A stretch of DNA of 64,000 nt. Source: Comamonadaceae bacterium. GTDB lineage: Bacteria > Pseudomonadota > Gammaproteobacteria > Burkholderiales > Burkholderiaceae_C. Made by a program: the position numbers and the translations under genes. Shown here one piece after another: positions 60,492-64,000 of this stretch (the first letter of the stretch is position 1; the number at the start of each line of letters is the position of its first letter). The DNA is taken from assembly GCA_947448735.1 (NCBI GenBank), contig CANFOS010000004.1:62001-126000 (forward strand). The letters run 5' to 3'. The notes under the pieces were generated by a model. That model was not told the origin of the DNA. It saw only the letters and a list, made by a program, of their open reading frames with translations, and did no database searches.

Positions 60492-61535
60492 ATGAACGAC
60501 TATATTGAACTCAAAGCAGAGCTGGAGCGGCACCCACGCACTTGGCTGATCACGGGCGTTGCCGGTTTCATCGGCTGTAATTTGCTGGAGGCATTGTTAC
60601 TTCTTGGACAGCGGGTTGTTGGGCTGGACAACTTTTCAACCGGTCGAAACATTAATTTGGATCAGATCAGCGCCGCTGTCGGCCCTCAAAAGTGGGCTAA
60701 CTTTCAGCTCATCCGGGGGGACATATGCGATCTAGGCGATTGTCGCAATGCGGTAAAGGGTGTTGACTACGTGTTGCATGAAGCTGCATTAGGTTCTGTA
60801 CCTCGCTCTATTGCCGACCCCATCGCTACCAATCAGGCCAATATCAATGGATTTTTGAACATGCTGGTGGCTTCGCGAGATGCGGGTGTCAAACGCTTTG
60901 TCTACGCTGCCAGCAGTTCTACCTATGGCGATCACCCCGCACTCCCAAAAGTGGAGGACCACATCGGTAAGCCTTTGTCGCCTTACGCCGTCACCAAGTA
61001 CGTCAACGAGTTATACGCCGAAGTGTTCTCTCGTACTTACGGTTTCCACAGTATCGGTCTGCGTTATTTCAATGTTTTTGGACCACATCAAAATCCGGAT
61101 GGGGCTTATGCGGCGGTGATCCCCAAGTGGATTTCTGCCATGCTCAAATCGGAGCCTTTGTACATCAACGGCGACGGGCATAGCAGCAGAGATTTTTGTT
61201 TTGTCGCCAATGTCATTCAGGCAAATTTGCTGGCGGCGACCGCTGATGCCTCTGAAGCTTTGAATCAGGTTTATAACGTTGCCGTTGGGGACCGCACCAC
61301 GCTTCGCGAGCTACATGCCTTGATTAAAAGTGAACTTTTAAAACGTCTGCCCCAGCTAGAGGTCGCAGCTCCGCAATACCGCGACTTTCGCGCGGCTGAT
61401 GTGCGGCATTCGCTTGCCAGCATAGAAAAAGCCAGCAAGTTGCTGGGTTACCAGCCCACGCACACGATTGGTCACGGAATGGCTGAAGCGATGGATTGGT
61501 ATGTTCAAGATTTGATTTCTGCCGTCAAGAAATAA
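60492..61535 (+). CDS. UDP-N-acetylglucosamine 4-epimerase (WbpP/TviC-like)
   Basis: 347 aa from the ATG at 60492, which gives the family N-terminus ([20 protein letters not shown]); an ATG at 60450 lies inside the AsnB gene. [37 protein letters not shown]-x3-K in [30 protein letters not shown]. It interconverts UDP-GlcNAc/UDP-GalNAc or their uronates. Three bases separate it from the dehydrogenase. Confidence 0.9.
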   Translation: MNDYIELKAELERHPRTWLITGVAGFIGCNLLEALLLLGQRVVGLDNFSTGRNINLDQISAAVGPQKWANFQLIRGDICDLGDCRNAVKGVDYVLHEAALGSVPRSIADPIATNQANINGFLNMLVASRDAGVKRFVYAASSSTYGDHPALPKVEDHIGKPLSPYAVTKYVNELYAEVFSRTYGFHSIGLRYFNVFGPHQNPDGAYAAVIPKWISAMLKSEPLYINGDGHSSRDFCFVANVIQANLLAATADASEALNQVYNVAVGDRTTLRELHALIKSELLKRLPQLEVAAPQYRDFRAADVRHSLASIEKASKLLGYQPTHTIGHGMAEAMDWYVQDLISAVKK

Positions 61536-61537
61536 AT

Positions 61538-62806
61538 ATGTCAAAAATAAAACTCGCTATCGTCGGTCTTGGCTATGTTGGGCTCCCACTTGCTGTGGAG
61601 TTCGGCAAAAAGCGCTCTGTCACCGGTTTCGACATCAACGCCAAGCGGATTGCCGAATTACAAAAAGGCATTGACCATACGCTGGAGACGTCGTCACAAG
61701 AGTTAAGCGATGCCAAACATCTGGTTTTTTCGACCCATCCGGAAGATCTACGGGCCTGCAATGTGTTTATCGTGACTGTGCCAACACCGATTGACCAGCA
61801 CAAGCGCCCCGATCTCACGCCACTGATCAAAGCCAGCGAAACCATCGGAAAAGTGCTCAAGCACGGTGATATCGTGATTTATGAGTCCACGGTTTATCCT
61901 GGCGCCACAGAAGAAGACTGCGTGCCTGTGCTTGAGAGGTTTTCGGGCCTCAAGTTCAACCGAGATTTTTATGCAGGCTACAGCCCCGAGCGAATCAACC
62001 CCGGGGACAAGGAGCATCGCGTCACAACCATCAAAAAAGTGACGTCAGGCTCGACGCCTGAGATAGCCGAGGTTGTCGATGCCCTCTACAACGAAATTAT
62101 TGTGGCGGGTACGCACAAGGCCAGCAGCATCAAGGTAGCTGAGGCTGCCAAGGTGATTGAGAACACCCAGCGTGATCTCAACATTGCGCTGATCAACGAG
62201 CTGGCCGTGATCTTCAACAAGATGGGCATTGATACCGAGGCGGTATTGAAAGCGGCAGGCACCAAGTGGAATTTCTTGCCCTTCCGGCCCGGACTCGTCG
62301 GCGGCCACTGTATCGGTGTGGATCCCTACTACTTGACGCACAAGGCTCAAGCCTTGGGTTATCACCCTGAAATCATATTGGCTGGACGTCGGCTGAACGA
62401 CAGCATGGGCAGCTATGTGGTGGCCCAGTTTGTGAAGGCAATGACCAAAAAACGCATTCAGGTAGACGGCGCACGCATTCTGGTGATGGGTTTGACATTC
62501 AAGGAAAACTGCCCTGATTTACGCAACACCCGGGTTGTTGATATCGTTGCCGAGTTGAAAGAATACAACTGCGAAGTCGATGTTTATGACCCCTGGGTCA
62601 CGGCCGAAGAATCGGTTCACGAATACGGAATTTCCCCGGTCGCCACGGTGGATCCGGCAACCTACGACGGCATCATTCTGGCTGTGTCACACAACGAGTT
62701 TCGTGCCATGGGCGCGGAAGGCATTCGGGCGCTTGGCAAGCCGGTGCATGTCCTGTATGACCTTAAATATGTGTTGACGGCCGAGGCGGTTGACCTGCGT
62801 CTGTGA
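61538..62806 (+). CDS. UDP-HexNAc 6-dehydrogenase (WbpO/TviB-like)
   Basis: 422 aa. Oxidises C6 of UDP-GlcNAc or UDP-GalNAc to the uronate with two [74 protein letters not shown], and the catalytic C258 in [11 protein letters not shown]. It may also supply UDP-GlcNAcA for the wlbABC enzymes, for which no other 6-dehydrogenase is visible in the window. Confidence 0.93.
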   Translation: MSKIKLAIVGLGYVGLPLAVEFGKKRSVTGFDINAKRIAELQKGIDHTLETSSQELSDAKHLVFSTHPEDLRACNVFIVTVPTPIDQHKRPDLTPLIKASETIGKVLKHGDIVIYESTVYPGATEEDCVPVLERFSGLKFNRDFYAGYSPERINPGDKEHRVTTIKKVTSGSTPEIAEVVDALYNEIIVAGTHKASSIKVAEAAKVIENTQRDLNIALINELAVIFNKMGIDTEAVLKAAGTKWNFLPFRPGLVGGHCIGVDPYYLTHKAQALGYHPEIILAGRRLNDSMGSYVVAQFVKAMTKKRIQVDGARILVMGLTFKENCPDLRNTRVVDIVAELKEYNCEVDVYDPWVTAEESVHEYGISPVATVDPATYDGIILAVSHNEFRAMGAEGIRALGKPVHVLYDLKYVLTAEAVDLRL

Positions 62807-63984
62807 TGTTGCCTGTGGCCGCTGACATCGTGAACCATCGATCGGCTGATGCTGGCGTTCGCAAAAAACTGCTTTTCCTCGTCACTGAAGACTGGTACTT
62901 TTGCTCGCACCGCCTACCCCCAGCGCGGGCTGCGCAGCAGGCCGGTTACGAGGTCATTGTGGCCACACGGGTTGGTAGTCGTGGCGCGGACATTGCTGCT
63001 GAAGGATTCAAGCTGGTGCCGATTGCCATGCAGCGGCGAAGCCGCAATCCTTTTCGCGAACTGGCAGCCATTGCACAAATCGTCAAGATCTATTGGCACG
63101 AACGGCCAGATATTGTTCATCATGTTGCGCTCAAACCCGTTTTGTACGGCTCTCTGGCCGCGTTCATGGTGCGCGGCCCTGTGGTGGTCAATGCGCTGGC
63201 TGGCATGGGGTTTTTATTCAGTTCCACCAGTCTCCTTGCAAGCGTGTTGCGCACGGTGGTATCACGGCTTTTTCGCCTGTTGCTGAACGCAGGCCGCAAT
63301 CTGCTGATATTGCAAAACCCCGACGATGAGGCCATGCTGGTCAACAGCGGACTGGTGGCGGCCAAACGGGTTCGACTGATTCGCGGGTCTGGCGTTGACA
63401 TTCAACGTTTTGTAGTCTCACCTGAAGTGCCAACAACGCCTGTCGTGATGTTGCCTTCACGCATGCTGTGGGACAAAGGTGTGGGCGAATTTGTGGAGGC
63501 GGCCCGTCTGCTGCGCGCAGGTGGCAGCGCAGCACGCTTTGTCTTGGTGGGCACTGGCGACCCGGAAAACCCGGCGTCCATTCCTGAAGGCCAGCTCAAG
63601 GCATGGCATGACAGTGGCGTGGTGGAGTGTTGGGGGCATCGCGGGGACATGCCTGCTACGCTGGCTCAGTCCCACATTGTTTGTCTGCCGTCCTATCGGG
63701 AGGGCTTGCCCAAAGTCTTGCTGGAGGCTGCAGCTTGCGGCAGGCCACTGGTTGCAACAGATGCACCCGGTTGCCGCGAAATCGTGCACGATGGTGAAAA
63801 CGGATTGTTGGTTCCTTTGCGCGACGCGGCCAGTTTGGCTGATGCGATCGGGCGCCTGCTGGCTGACGCAGATTTACGACGGACGATGGGACAAAAAGGT
63901 CGGCGGATGGTTGAGCTGGAGTTTTCTGAGGCAAAGGTTGCCCAGCAAACGCTTGCTGTGTACCGTGAGCTATGCCTGCCATGA
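62806..63984 (+). CDS. Family 4 glycosyltransferase
   Basis: 392 aa from the ATG in the previous stop; a GTG lies one codon earlier. KKLLFLVTEDWYFCSHRLPP at the N-terminus; donor domain LPSYREGLPKVLLEAAACGR, PLVATDAPGCREIVHDGENG with E-x7-E. It resembles transferases placed just before an initiating sugar transferase, which fits the start of another gene at 63981. Confidence 0.9.
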   Translation: MLPVAADIVNHRSADAGVRKKLLFLVTEDWYFCSHRLPPARAAQQAGYEVIVATRVGSRGADIAAEGFKLVPIAMQRRSRNPFRELAAIAQIVKIYWHERPDIVHHVALKPVLYGSLAAFMVRGPVVVNALAGMGFLFSSTSLLASVLRTVVSRLFRLLLNAGRNLLILQNPDDEAMLVNSGLVAAKRVRLIRGSGVDIQRFVVSPEVPTTPVVMLPSRMLWDKGVGEFVEAARLLRAGGSAARFVLVGTGDPENPASIPEGQLKAWHDSGVVECWGHRGDMPATLAQSHIVCLPSYREGLPKVLLEAAACGRPLVATDAPGCREIVHDGENGLLVPLRDAASLADAIGRLLADADLRRTMGQKGRRMVELEFSEAKVAQQTLAVYRELCLP

Positions 63985-64000
63985 TCGCAACGACCACCCA
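63981..64000 (+). CDS. Start of a further gene (partial)
   Basis: An ATG overlapping the glycosyltransferase stop (ATGA) opens a frame reading MIATTT to the window's edge. Too short to identify; an initiating sugar transferase or acetyltransferase is common at this place. Confidence 0.35.

Noticed and set aside
1..64000. CRISPR arrays, tRNA/rRNA genes, transposases or integrases
   Set aside because: None was recognised. No regularly spaced direct repeats, no transposase-like protein and no tRNA-like cloverleaf were noticed, though a tool-based scan was not possible.

Overview
The window looks like a chromosomal segment from a Burkholderiales bacterium, most likely a Comamonadaceae (Rhodoferax/Polaromonas-like). 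This rests on moderate-to-high GC, the wlb/wbm-type sugar genes known from Bordetella, and a copy of a short 'gctactaaaataatagc' palindrome that I associate from memory with Comamonadaceae intergenic DNA. No search was run, so the genus is inference. Almost the whole window is one very long surface-polysaccharide locus (O-antigen or capsule), nearly all on the + strand, with many ATGA/GTGA overlaps that imply translational coupling.

Layout. (1) 1-2191, minus strand: the start of a lipoprotein aminopeptidase and a [4Fe-4S] molybdopterin oxidoreductase, which are ordinary flanking genes. (2) 2289-6311: UbiA-type prenyl-phosphate transferase, a flippase-like membrane protein, a GT39/ArnT-like GT-C enzyme and a HAD-IB phosphatase. 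This looks like a polyprenyl-phosphate-sugar donor and transfer module. (3) 6696-10103: rmlBDAC for dTDP-L-rhamnose. (4) 10139-10699, minus: a small initiating phosphoglycosyl transferase. (5) 10925-13671: wlbA, wlbB, wlbC for UDP-2,3-diacetamido-2,3-dideoxyglucuronate. (6) 13687-24188: SDR, aminotransferase, AsnB-type amidotransferase, FemAB/GNAT-like transferase, NeuD-like acyltransferase, a beta-propeller protein, a WbmS-like deacetylase homologue, a CgeB-like glycosyltransferase, a methyltransferase and another acyltransferase. (7) 24205-36213: an unusual nonulosonic-acid block (HMG-CoA-lyase-like aldolase, AsnB, formyltransferase, deacetylase, two Gfo/Idh/MocA dehydrogenases, NeuA, D-2-hydroxyacid dehydrogenase, NeuB, NeuC and a capsule-synthesis-type protein). 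(8) 36227-36997: rfbF, followed by a minus-strand carbamoyltransferase and an accessory stretch with an SDR, a CmcI-like enzyme, glycosyltransferases, a polymerase-like membrane protein and an ABC exporter. (9) 46723-50522: rfbG, a 3,5-epimerase, a C-methyltransferase and a reductase, which with rfbF make a CDP-activated C-branched 6-deoxyhexose. (10) 50486-58413: Wzx flippase, acyltransferase, glycosyltransferases, FkbM methyltransferase, an RmlD-like reductase and a second polymerase-like membrane protein. (11) 58535-63984: a third AsnB, then WbpP/TviC and WbpO/TviB-like enzymes (UDP-GalNAc uronate, probably amidated) and a final glycosyltransferase. A further gene starts at 63981.

How it works together: at least four nucleotide-sugar pathways are encoded (dTDP-rhamnose, UDP-diacetamido-uronate, a CMP-nonulosonate and a CDP-C-methyl-deoxyhexose), plus UDP-GalNAcA. 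They are combined with tailoring functions: three Gln-dependent amidotransferases, formylation, deacetylation, carbamoylation, O-methylation and O/N-acylation. Both a Wzx flippase and an ABC exporter are present, and so are two related polymerase-like proteins, so the locus may make two polymers or be a mosaic of two loci. The most novel part is 24205-33484, where an aldolase-superfamily enzyme, a formyltransferase, a deacetylase, three dehydrogenases and an amidotransferase surround neuA, neuB and neuC.
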